DNA of 11,818 bases from Chloroflexota bacterium (GCA_013694835.1 JACDBP010000209.1:1-11818); one strand, 5' to 3'; positions 1 through 6,259 are shown, numbered from the stretch's first letter. Notes: a model not told the origin generated them from the letters alone. Program-made: numbers and translations.

Positions 1-235
1 GGTCCAGCCGCTCGGCGAGCTCGACCGCGGCCTTCTTGTTGAAGGTCACGGCGCTGAGGGCCGCGGGAGCGACGCCGCCGTCCACCAGCCAGGCGATCCT
101 TGCCACGAGGGTCGTCGTCTTGCCCGAACCCGCTGGTGCCACGCAGAGGAGAGGGCCTGGTGGCGCGGTAGCCGCCGATCGTTGGTCCGGGGCCAGGCGG
201 TCGAGTCGTTCCACGACCGATGGGTGGGAAGTCAT
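1..235 (-). CDS. UvrD/Rep-family ATP-dependent DNA helicase, N-terminal part (runs off left edge)
   Basis: Reading leftward from ATG 235-233 gives 78 residues before the window ends. Visible motifs match the N-terminus of superfamily 1A helicases (UvrD/PcrA/Rep): a Q-motif-like LAPDQRSAA (residues 14-22), the Walker A loop APAGSGKTTT (33-42) that binds ATP, and motif Ia VTFNKKAAVEL (63-73), close to the usual LTFTNKAA. Such enzymes unwind DNA 3'-5' in repair, replication restart or plasmid maintenance; which paralogue this is cannot be decided from 78 residues. No convincing Shine-Dalgarno precedes the ATG. The next recognisable gene on the other side is a hydrolase remnant on the opposite strand, so no operon partner is visible. 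The start was chosen because the helicase similarity begins soon after it. The family assignment is firm; the specific gene name is not. Confidence 0.88.
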   Translation of the reverse strand, partial: MTSHPSVVERLDRLAPDQRSAATAPPGPLLCVAPAGSGKTTTLVARIAWLVDGGVAPAALSAVTFNKKAAVELAERLD

Positions 236-452
236 GCGACGAGACCATGACGCTCGGCGCTTATCCGGTACTTACGCCTGGATCGTCCAACGACGCCAGC
301 GTCGCAGCCCTACTAACCGGAGTGGCTGGGGGAGCCGGCTGGACACAGAGGCGCGTCAGGGATCGGCGTCGTCGCGATCCAGTTCTGGCAGCGAGGGGTG
401 ATCGGTCGGATAGAGACCGGCGCAGAATCCGTAGACCATCGACTCTCCCGTC

Positions 453-956
453 GTGCTCGCGGTGCACAGTGCGACCGGCTTCTCTGGCTATGCCGCCAGC
501 GACCGGGTCCCGGAGCGGATCGCTGCCATGGTCTACGTCGACTCGGCCCCCGGGAAGGGCGCGCTGGAACCCGACCTCGAGGGCGTGGAGAAGCCCCTGG
601 ACTGGGAGGAGCTCGCGGAGGAGGAGAACCTCGACGGGCTCAGCGAAGCGCAGCTCGAGACGTTTCGACAACGGGCGGTGCCCGTGCCGGCCGGCGTCCT
701 GCGCGAGGGCGTGGAGCTGACCAACGAGGCCCGCCGCGACCTCGCGAGCACCATCATCTGCACCGGGTTCCCATCCGAGAACATCAAGGCGTACGCCAGG
801 GAGCAGGACTGGGCGTGGCTCCGCGGCGTCGACGAGCTGCATGACGTCACCTGGATCGACCTGCCGACGAGCCACTGGCCGATGTGGTCGCGTCCCCAGG
901 AGCTTGCCGCGATCATCGGCGATATCGCCAAGAAGGCCGCCGGAGGGGCTCGATGA
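453..956 (+). pseudogene. alpha/beta hydrolase, N-terminally truncated remnant
   Basis: The frame opens just after an in-frame TAG at 432-434 and the only early start is GTG 453. The 167 residues begin almost directly at the nucleophile elbow (AVHSATG, Ser6), continue through DRVPERIAAMVYVDSAPG, typical of the strand and loop after the elbow, and end with the C-terminal catalytic histidine in LPTSHWPMW (His141). Small hydrolases of this family normally carry about 80 further residues before the elbow, including the first beta strands and the HG oxyanion-hole loop. I see no trace of these in 236-431 in any frame. The fold cannot be complete, so the product is probably inactive. No Shine-Dalgarno precedes GTG 453. 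The 3' end overlaps the next remnant by ATGA, so the pair was once translationally coupled. Substrate unknown. Confidence 0.72.
942..948 (+). promoter_or_regulatory. Shine-Dalgarno of the DinB-like remnant
   Basis: GGAGGGG lies four bases before ATG 953, inside the last codons of the hydrolase remnant. It fixes ATG 953 as the original start of the downstream frame, rather than the upstream GTG at 884. Confidence 0.6.
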
Positions 957-1123
957 CCGCGTCACTGCTCGACGACGCCATGGCCCACCACAGCTGGGCG
1001 ACCGAGCGGCTCATCGACCCATGCAAGGACCTCACGCCCGAGCAGCTGGCGACGCCGGCCCCCCGGATCGACCTCTGGAGCTTCGGTCAGGCCACCGGAC
1101 GCACGCGGTCGGTGTATCTGTGA
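953..1123 (+). pseudogene. DinB-like protein, C-terminally truncated remnant
   Basis: The ATG at 953 overlaps the hydrolase stop (ATGA at 953-956) and has a good Shine-Dalgarno. The first 39 or so residues, with HHSWATERLIDPCKDLTPEQ near the start, resemble the first helix of the DinB/DUF664 four-helix family, whose members are often metal-binding, thiol-dependent or stress-associated proteins of 150-180 residues. After LATPAP the resemblance stops: where DinB proteins usually continue with a GTYGS-like turn, this frame reads RIDLWSF and stops at 1121-1123, giving only 56 residues. I found no continuation in the other two forward frames up to 1159, so this looks like a deletion or recombination junction near 1063-1070, not a simple frameshift. 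Family call by pattern memory only; moderately sure. Confidence 0.5.
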
Positions 1124-1159
1124 TGTGGCCGGGAGATCACTCAAGATCGAGCTGAAAGC

Positions 1160-1906
1160 TCAGCTGATGAGCGTCGTCTCCTCGACGTTGATCATCCGGG
1201 CATAGAGCACCTGCTCGTTCACTTCCAGGTTGTTGATGAGTGAGAGGGTGCGGACGACCCCCGCTCCGACCAGTTCGCCCTCGATCTCGCCGAACTGGAC
1301 CTCGAGCAGTACGTTGTCGGCTCGCTCGTCATGCGACACGCTGTCCGGGTCCTGCCAGGTGCCTGCTGCGGCGAGCTCGGTCGAGGCGCGCATGAAGTCC
1401 AGCGCGCCGGCCTTGTGCCGTGGCAGTGCCAGCGTCAGCAGCTCCTGCTGGACCCGTGCGAGCCGGGTGCCGGACGAGGCGTCGCCGAACAGCAGCGCGA
1501 AGAGGAGGTCCTTCGCTCGGAGGAGCGATTCCTGGCCGGTGGCGGTGCGGTGCTCGGGCAGCAGGATCGAGGTCCCCTTGGCCGGCGCGCCGCCAAGCAC
1601 GAGGCCTGCGTCCACGAACGCCTGCCGTTCCGCCAGGTGCGACTCGGCGAGGAAGGCCACGAGCACGGCCCGATCGAGCGACAGCTCACGCACTCGCTCG
1701 AGCCGTTCCGCCCGCCCCCGTACCTTGGCGTCGACCTCGCTGCGCCGGTCGATCTCCTCCAGGCTGTGCGCGTCGAGGGTCAGCCGGACGATCTGGTCGA
1801 CGAGCCAGTCGCGGTCCTGGACAGCGAGAGCAGCCCGGAGACGCTCCTCGAACTGTGGCGTCAGATCACGGTTGATCGATCGCACGATCGCCTGGATGGT
1901 CGTCAT
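1160..1906 (-). CDS. uncharacterised 248-aa cytoplasmic protein
   Basis: I do not recognise this protein. It starts at ATG 1906 behind a near-perfect Shine-Dalgarno and stops at TGA 1162-1160. The sequence is rich in Leu, Ala, Glu and Arg, has no signal peptide, membrane segment, cysteine or obvious catalytic motif, and looks mostly helical. Its N-terminal third (residues 1-85, including LEEIDRRSEVDAKVRGRAER) has charged heptad-like stretches that could form a helical bundle. The middle (around 105-140) is less charged and contains ILLPEHRTATGQESLLRAKD; the C-terminal part (about 195-248) looks like alternating strands. It is divergent from the exported phosphatase gene and shares the intergenic region carrying the 11-bp repeats, so it could be co-regulated, but that is only positional. 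Codon use looks like its neighbours. The strong ribosome site and intact frame argue for a real gene. Confidence 0.8.
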   Translation of the reverse strand: MTTIQAIVRSINRDLTPQFEERLRAALAVQDRDWLVDQIVRLTLDAHSLEEIDRRSEVDAKVRGRAERLERVRELSLDRAVLVAFLAESHLAERQAFVDAGLVLGGAPAKGTSILLPEHRTATGQESLLRAKDLLFALLFGDASSGTRLARVQQELLTLALPRHKAGALDFMRASTELAAAGTWQDPDSVSHDERADNVLLEVQFGEIEGELVGAGVVRTLSLINNLEVNEQVLYARMINVEETTLIS

Positions 1907-1912
1907 GGATCA

Positions 1913-1918
1913 CCTCCT
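1913..1918 (-). promoter_or_regulatory. strong Shine-Dalgarno of the uncharacterised gene
   Basis: On the minus strand AGGAGG (the core of AGGAGGTGAT) sits six bases before ATG 1906. This nearly full anti-16S match is the strongest ribosome binding site in the window and predicts efficient translation. Confidence 0.8.
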
Positions 1919-1944
1919 CGGCCCGATCTTGACGCGGTCCCCGC

Positions 1945-1977
1945 GTTGACGTGGCGTTAACCGGCCGTTAACAGGAT
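1945..1977 (+). promoter_or_regulatory. Pho-box-like operator: three 11-bp direct repeats (GTTRAC-N5)
   Basis: Three units follow each other without gaps: GTTGACGTGGC (1945-1955), GTTAACCGGCC (1956-1966) and GTTAACAGGAT (1967-1977). An 11-bp period, one DNA turn, is the hallmark of PhoB/PhoP-type response-regulator operators. The unit resembles known boxes: TTAACA-like in Bacillus PhoP, TTAACC in cyanobacterial SphR and GTTCACC in actinobacterial PhoP. The box lies 205 bp upstream of the phosphatase start (TTG 2182) and 39 bp from the ATG of the divergent gene. GTTAAC is itself palindromic, so orientation rests mainly on the first unit. The regulator itself is not in the window; assignment is by pattern and gene context. 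Confidence 0.65.
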
Positions 1978-2002
1978 GGCGCCCGTGGCAACGCGATTCG
2001 GT

Positions 2003-2032
2003 GTGTCACTGGCCCGAAGGGGGCGGTATGCT
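2003..2032 (+). promoter_or_regulatory. candidate promoter of the phosphatase gene
   Basis: GTGTCA (2003-2008), an 18-bp spacer and TATGCT (2027-2032) form a passable sigma-70-type promoter 26 bp downstream of the Pho-box-like repeats. The same arrangement, GTGCCA-N18-TATCCT, precedes the PhoX-like gene. An inverted repeat (GGCCCGA 2011-2017, TCGGGCC 2032-2038) surrounds the -10. Transcription would start near 2039 and give a leader of about 143 nt. Confidence 0.35.
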
Positions 2033-2045
2033 CGGGCCGCATCGA

Positions 2046-2132
2046 CATGACGTGTCCGGCTCCTGTGAGGGTGGCGTCATGCCGCGTTGCGAGAGTGGAG
2101 GGTGCGTCGGGCGTCGGGGGGACCCCGCCGAC
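2046..2132 (+). other. potential hairpins in the phosphatase mRNA leader
   Basis: Two dyads lie between the candidate promoter and the start: CATGACG (2046-2052) with CGTCATG (2075-2081), a 7-bp stem with a 22-nt loop, and GTCGG (2113-2117) with CCGAC (2128-2132), extended by GC pairs inside. Neither matches a riboswitch class I can name, and neither covers the Shine-Dalgarno at 2171-2176. At this base composition small hairpins are common. Confidence 0.25.
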
Positions 2133-2170
2133 AGCACGCAGCGCAGAGGCCGACCGAGCGGCCACGTCGT

Positions 2171-2176
2171 GGAGGT
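2171..2176 (+). promoter_or_regulatory. Shine-Dalgarno that sets the TTG start of the phosphatase
   Basis: GGAGGT is followed by five bases and TTG 2182-2184. The reading frame is open from ATG 2047, but that ATG has no ribosome site and would add 45 residues of low-complexity leader before a textbook signal peptide. The TTG places the signal peptide exactly at the N-terminus. Confidence 0.75.
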
Positions 2177-2181
2177 GTCGT

Positions 2182-4497
2182 TTGTCCAGACCAGCCTGGT
2201 CCCGCAGGCTGAGCGTGGTCGCGTCGGTCACGCTCTTGGCCAGCCTGATCCCTGCCTCCGCCGGAGTGGCGGCACTTGCTCCCGCCTATACGCCGCCGGC
2301 CACCCGAACCGTCATGTTCGCCGCGGACGGCATGCGCCCTGATCTCGTCGACCAGTACGGGGCACAGGGCCTCATGCCGACGATGATGAGCTTGAAGTCG
2401 AAAGGCGTCGTCGGCGCGAACGGCATGGTCCAGGCCTTTCCGCCGAACACCGGCGTCGGCTGGTACACCATGGCGACGGGGGCGTACCCTGCCGAGCACG
2501 GCTCCACCAACAACACCTTCCACCGCACCGGCGACGTGTTCTCGAACCGGACCTCGTTCGCCCCGTCGACGCCCATCCTCCAGGCCGACACCATCGCCCA
2601 GGCCGCCGAGCGCGCCGGGCGCAAGGTCGCCCAGGTCGACTGGGTCGGAGGCCGCGCGGCGGCGATCGCCGGGCCGACGGTCGACTTCACGAACTTCTTC
2701 TCCGGCCGCGGCGTGCTCGTCGGTCAGTCGGATCCGGATGAGGCAGCCGGCGCCGCCACGTTCGGCGTCGTGTACCAGGTATCCACCTTTGCCCCGGCCA
2801 GCGGCTGGACCAACGTCCCGACAGGCGATCCGGCGGCGCCGCCGCAGCAGAACACGCTGACGATCGCCACCACGTTCGCCGCCCAGAACCCGACCCGCGT
2901 CTACGACCTCTACGCGTACGACGACGACACCAATGGCCTTGTCGATTACGACACGGTGCTGCTCGTTCCGGGCGCCGCCGCCAAGGACGGCAGCCAGGCC
3001 GAGGTCAACCTCGTGGTCGGTGATTTCGAGGAGGTCAAGCTCACCGGAGCCGACGGCCTCATCGGCACGCGAGCCGGCCAGGCGGCTGGCTTCTACACCA
3101 AGCTCATCTCGCTCGCCCCGGACCTGTCGAACTTCAAGCTGTACTTCACGTCCGTCCAACGCGTCATCGCCAGCTGCACGACGGCTGCCTGCATGGCGCT
3201 GCCCGCTGGTGGGGCCGGTGAGGACCGGCTGGAGAAGTACCTCGCCGAGAACGTGCCGACCTACATCGCGGCCGACTTCGCGCCGCTCGAGGCGCGGGTG
3301 GTCGACGAGGAGACCTACGTCCAGCAGGGACTCGATCTCCACGAGGGATACGCCAACGCCACGCTCGATTACATCCTGGGCACGCTCCAGCCCGACACGG
3401 AGCTGGCGATGGTGGGATTGCCGGTCACGGATGAGTTCAGCCATCAGTTCATGGGCCTCTACACGCCGACCGACATGGACGGCGACCCGAACCCGTACTA
3501 CGACGACGTGGATGACGACGATGTCCCGGACGGCCGCCTGGCCATCCGCGAGGGCTTCGTGAAGTCCGCCTACCACGCCGCCGATGAGAAGCTGGCGCGG
3601 ACGCGCTCGTGGATGGGCACCAACCCTACGACCTTCGTCGGCTCCGACCACGGGTTCGCACCGGCCTGGCTGGCGGTCAACGCCCGCAAGGTCCTGTACG
3701 ACACGATGGTCATGAACACGCAGTCGTCGATGATGCAGTCAGTGCACCCGAGTGGGAACACGACGACCTCGAACTGCGGCGCCACCAACCTCGTGACCGC
3801 GGGCACTCCGCCGAACAACAACTACGTCTCCGGCGACGTTGCCAAGGCCTGCTGGGCCGGCGGCACCATCCAGATCTACATCAACAACAACCTGCCCAAC
3901 GGCATCACCTACAACGCCATACGCGCCGCGATCAAAGCGAGCTTCAACGCCCTGTCCGACCCCGATGCGCCCGGCAAGCAGGTCGTCGACAGGGTCCTCG
4001 ACAAGGAACAGCTGCGCGACGTCGACGGGTCCGATTCCCTCCATCCGAACCGATCGGGTGACGTGGTCGTCATCCTTCGCCCGCCGTATCAGTCCGACGC
4101 CGGCAAGCCCGGCATCGTCATCGCGCCGTCCGACTTCTTCGGCCAGCACGGCTTCGCGCCGGATCTCGTGGACCTGGCGCACAACGTGAACCTGCACTCG
4201 ACGTTCATCATGTCGGGCCCCGGCCTCCGGACATCTGCGACGCCGTTGGCGGGCCTTCGTGCGGTCGACGTCGCGCCGACGGTCTCCTTCCTGATGGGCT
4301 TCCCGGGCCCCCAGAACGCCCGCGGCAGGATCCTCTACGAGGCACTTCCGAACCGGGCGAGCCTTCGCGAGGTCACGATCCTGAGCATCAGCGACTGGCA
4401 CGGGCAGCTGCCGCCGCTGTCGGATTCGCCGGACAACCTCAGTGGCAGCGGCACCGCCAACCCGTCGTTCAACATCGGCGGCGCGGCCTACCTGTAG
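2182..4497 (+). CDS. exported type I phosphodiesterase / alkaline-phosphatase-superfamily enzyme, fused to the start of a 5'-nucleotidase; ends at an in-frame TAG
   Basis: From TTG 2182 this gives 771 residues. Residues 1 to about 33 form a signal peptide (basic RPAWSRR, hydrophobic core, Ala-rich cleavage zone), so the enzyme is exported. The phosphodiesterase/nucleotide-pyrophosphatase domain (about 40-700) shows the expected metal and catalytic positions: Asp49 in MFAADGMRPD, probable nucleophile Thr90 in PPNTGVGW followed by ATGAYPAEHG, Asp417 and His421 in TDEFSHQF, Asp489-His490 in GSDHGFAP, and His656 in GQHGFAPD. Such enzymes hydrolyse phosphodiester or pyrophosphate bonds using two metals. 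An Asp-rich loop at 432-451 may bind calcium. From about residue 730 a second domain starts: VTILSISDWHG is the first metal motif (DxH) of a 5'-nucleotidase, cut 34 residues later by TAG. The frame stays open after the stop and completes that domain, so the ancestral protein was a 1286-aa fusion. Function of the first domain is well supported; the natural substrate is not known. Confidence 0.88.
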   Translation: MSRPAWSRRLSVVASVTLLASLIPASAGVAALAPAYTPPATRTVMFAADGMRPDLVDQYGAQGLMPTMMSLKSKGVVGANGMVQAFPPNTGVGWYTMATGAYPAEHGSTNNTFHRTGDVFSNRTSFAPSTPILQADTIAQAAERAGRKVAQVDWVGGRAAAIAGPTVDFTNFFSGRGVLVGQSDPDEAAGAATFGVVYQVSTFAPASGWTNVPTGDPAAPPQQNTLTIATTFAAQNPTRVYDLYAYDDDTNGLVDYDTVLLVPGAAAKDGSQAEVNLVVGDFEEVKLTGADGLIGTRAGQAAGFYTKLISLAPDLSNFKLYFTSVQRVIASCTTAACMALPAGGAGEDRLEKYLAENVPTYIAADFAPLEARVVDEETYVQQGLDLHEGYANATLDYILGTLQPDTELAMVGLPVTDEFSHQFMGLYTPTDMDGDPNPYYDDVDDDDVPDGRLAIREGFVKSAYHAADEKLARTRSWMGTNPTTFVGSDHGFAPAWLAVNARKVLYDTMVMNTQSSMMQSVHPSGNTTTSNCGATNLVTAGTPPNNNYVSGDVAKACWAGGTIQIYINNNLPNGITYNAIRAAIKASFNALSDPDAPGKQVVDRVLDKEQLRDVDGSDSLHPNRSGDVVVILRPPYQSDAGKPGIVIAPSDFFGQHGFAPDLVDLAHNVNLHSTFIMSGPGLRTSATPLAGLRAVDVAPTVSFLMGFPGPQNARGRILYEALPNRASLREVTILSISDWHGQLPPLSDSPDNLSGSGTANPSFNIGGAAYL
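4495..4497 (+). other. in-frame amber codon interrupting the phosphodiesterase/5'-nucleotidase fusion
   Basis: The codon order is GCC TAC CTG TAG CCA TAC TTC. Upstream the frame encodes the DxHG motif of the 5'-nucleotidase; directly after the stop it continues with PYFDVYRAEARNG and the second metal motif TGGDSIGA. No base is gained or lost, so a single substitution (for example from CAG, AAG, GAG, TCG or TAC) explains it. TAG is an ordinary stop elsewhere in the window: it ends secD three bases before secF. It could be a recent nonsense mutation, a readthrough site or a sequence error. Confidence 0.9.
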
Positions 4498-6042
4498 CCA
4501 TACTTCGACGTCTACCGCGCCGAGGCCCGCAACGGATCGGTCACGCTGACCGGCGGTGACAGCATCGGCGCGACGCCGCCCGTCTCGAACTATTTCGACG
4601 ACAAGCCTGCCATCGAGGCGATGAACCTTATGGGCGTGAACATCGACGGAATAGGCAACCACAACTTCGACGCCGGCCAGATGGATTTCCGCCAGAACAT
4701 CGTGCCGCTCGCCAAGTTCCCGTTCCTCAGCTCCAACGTGGTCAATGGCAACACCGGGAACTTCCCGAAGCAGTGGCGCCCGACCACCGCCTTCGACTTC
4801 GGTGGCGCGCGGATCGGTTTCATCGGCTTCACCAATGAGGACCTGCCCGAGCTGACGAATCCCGCCCTCGTCGCGCCGTTCATCGTGACCGACGCAGAGA
4901 CCGCGGTGAACAAGTACGCCAAGCAACTGGCTCCCGTCACGGACGGCCTCGTCGCCTTCGGCCACCTCGGAGCGACGAGTGGCGGCGTCACCACGCCGGC
5001 AGGCCCGCTCGTCGACCTCGCCGATGCATCAAGGCAGGTCGACGTTGTGATGGGCGATCACACCGACTTCCAGGTCTCCGCCGTGACCGGCAACCGCGTG
5101 CTCGTCACGGAGAACCGAAGCAAGGGCCTCCGTTTCGGGCGCGTCCGGATGGTGGTCGACCTCAGCCGCCACAAGACCATCTATCGCACGGCGGACTGGC
5201 ACAAGCCCTGGAACATCGGCGTCACCGCGGATCCTGCGATCCAGGCCCGGATCGACTACTACAACGCCCTCTTGGCACCGATCTTCAACGTCATCATCGG
5301 CCAGTCCACGGTCGCGATCCCGCGGGCCGATTCGTGTGGCCGCAGCGACGGACGCCTCTGCGAGTCGCGCTTGGGCAACATCGTGACGGACTCCATGCTC
5401 AAGGCCTACGACAGCCCGCACCCCACCGATACGGAGTTCGCGATCACGAACTCGGGCGGTCTCCGGGCAGACCTGACCTGTCCGGCGGCCGACAACCCAA
5501 GTGACTTCTGTCCGCCCTACGGGACGCCGCCGCCGCCGTACAACATCACGCGCGGCCAGGTCAACACCGTCCTGCCGTTCGGCAACCAGGTCGTGACGCT
5601 GGACGTCACGGGCGTCGAGCTCAAACAGATGCTCGAGAACGGCGTCAGCCTCATCGGTGCCGGCGCGAGCCCGAGCCCGCAGGGCCGCTTCCCGCAGGTC
5701 TCCGGACTCTGCTTCACCTATGACATCACCCAGAACGCGGGCAGCCGCGTGACCAGCGTGGTCCGAGCGAACCCGGACGGCAGCTGCACCGCGACTCCCG
5801 TCATCCTGGACAGCACCGTCTATCACATCGCCATCAACGACTTCATGCTCGGTGGCGGCGATGGCTACGGCGACAAGCGAGCCGGTCACAACGCCGCGAC
5901 GCAGGACCTGATGGACCAGGTGCTCGCCGACTACATCGAGGCCAACACGCCGGTCAGCCCGTCGATCCAGGGCCGCATCACCTGCATCGCGGGTGCCGGA
6001 CCGAACCCGGCGAACGTCTGCCCGGTCATCACCGCCCCCTGA
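4498..6042 (+). CDS. 5'-nucleotidase / 2',3'-cyclic phosphodiesterase, main part, separated from its N-terminus by TAG
   Basis: This is the same frame as the preceding domain; homology begins at 4498, while the first usable start is ATG 4621 with only a weak GAGG three bases before it. Numbering the fusion from TTG 2182, visible metallophosphatase motifs are GGDSIGA (791-797), GNHNFD (825-830, with Asn where GNHEFD is usual), FGHLGA (926-931) and GDHTD (958-962). The substrate-binding 5'-nucleotidase C-terminal domain follows: LGNIVTDSML (1064-1073), NSGGLRADL (1090-1098), GQVNTVLPFGN (1125-1135) and near the end a GGGDGY motif. Enzymes of this family release phosphate from nucleoside monophosphates outside the membrane. 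If translated only from 4621 the product lacks the DxH and GGD metal ligands and the signal peptide, so it should be inactive and cytoplasmic; activity needs suppression of the TAG. It ends just before a strong hairpin. Confidence 0.85.
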   Translation, partial: PYFDVYRAEARNGSVTLTGGDSIGATPPVSNYFDDKPAIEAMNLMGVNIDGIGNHNFDAGQMDFRQNIVPLAKFPFLSSNVVNGNTGNFPKQWRPTTAFDFGGARIGFIGFTNEDLPELTNPALVAPFIVTDAETAVNKYAKQLAPVTDGLVAFGHLGATSGGVTTPAGPLVDLADASRQVDVVMGDHTDFQVSAVTGNRVLVTENRSKGLRFGRVRMVVDLSRHKTIYRTADWHKPWNIGVTADPAIQARIDYYNALLAPIFNVIIGQSTVAIPRADSCGRSDGRLCESRLGNIVTDSMLKAYDSPHPTDTEFAITNSGGLRADLTCPAADNPSDFCPPYGTPPPPYNITRGQVNTVLPFGNQVVTLDVTGVELKQMLENGVSLIGAGASPSPQGRFPQVSGLCFTYDITQNAGSRVTSVVRANPDGSCTATPVILDSTVYHIAINDFMLGGGDGYGDKRAGHNAATQDLMDQVLADYIEANTPVSPSIQGRITCIAGAGPNPANVCPVITAP

Positions 6043-6064
6043 TCGATCAGCCGACCGGGACACT

Positions 6065-6092
6065 GAACCGGGGTCCAGGCGGACCCCGGTTC
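6065..6092 (+). terminator. hairpin terminator after the 5'-nucleotidase
   Basis: GAACCGGGGTCC (6065-6076) and GGACCCCGGTTC (6081-6092) form a perfect 12-bp stem with a four-base loop, 22 bases after the stop codon. No long T run follows, so it may act as a bidirectional or factor-assisted terminator. Confidence 0.7.
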
Positions 6093-6107
6093 TCGCATCT
6101 CCGGAGT

Positions 6108-6153
6108 CGTGATGCCCCCGGCGAGCGCTGACACTTGGCAGCGCGGCATCACG
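6108..6153 (+). repeat. nested inverted repeat (bulged 15-bp hairpin) upstream of the PhoX-like gene
   Basis: CGTGATGCC (6108-6116) pairs with GGCATCACG (6145-6153), and just inside, GCGCTG (6125-6130) pairs with CAGCGC (6139-6144). The two stems stack on the right side and are separated by an eight-base bulge on the left (6117-6124); the loop is 6131-6138. It lies between the terminator and the candidate promoter at 6184-6213. It could be a second terminator, an operator or part of a small RNA; the sequence does not decide. Confidence 0.5.
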
Positions 6154-6183
6154 GTATCCAGCGAACGAAAACGAGGATCCCGG

Positions 6184-6213
6184 GTGCCACAGGCACCGGT
6201 GAAGGACTATCCT
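6184..6213 (+). promoter_or_regulatory. candidate promoter of the PhoX-like gene
   Basis: GTGCCA (6184-6189), 18-bp spacer and TATCCT (6208-6213) repeat the shape of the candidate promoter of the phosphatase gene. The -35 lies in a small dyad, GGTGCC-aca-GGCACC (6183-6197). I see no run of 11-bp GTTRAC repeats here; a lone GCTGAC at 6127-6132 is the nearest match. The leader would be about 50 nt. Confidence 0.35.
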
Positions 6214-6259
6214 CGTGGTGCGACCGGAACCCCCCAGCCGGGGCTCGAGTGCCGCGATC

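Noticed and set aside
236..431. Possible tRNA or N-terminal half of the hydrolase between the helicase and hydrolase genes
   Set aside because: No cloverleaf arms or T-loop consensus, and none of the three forward frames shows the HG oxyanion loop or first strands of an alpha/beta hydrolase.
1149..1161. Small hairpin GAGCT-GAA-AGCTC at the end of the 248-aa gene
   Set aside because: Five base pairs with no T run and overlap with the stop codon; too weak to call a terminator.
2039..2181. Riboswitch in the phosphatase leader
   Set aside because: I could not match the conserved cores of cobalamin, SAM, TPP, c-di-GMP or other known classes; only two ordinary hairpins are seen.
2077..3651. Long open frame on the minus strand (524 codons), and similar ones at 3739-4965, 5029-6063 and 6207-8444
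   Set aside because: They lie opposite genes with clear catalytic motifs and have Arg/Val/Asp-rich sequence typical of antisense frames in GC-rich DNA; no motif or ribosome site supports them.
4495..4497. UAG read as pyrrolysine or a general UAG reassignment
   Set aside because: secD in the same window ends with TAG three bases before the secF start, so UAG works as a stop, and no Pyl-type gene or insertion context is visible.
4621..6042. A separate 5'-nucleotidase gene starting at ATG 4621
   Set aside because: The homologous sequence begins 41 codons earlier, directly after the TAG and in the same frame as the phosphodiesterase; starting at 4621 would drop the GGDSIGA metal motif. Reinitiation there remains possible but would not give an active enzyme.
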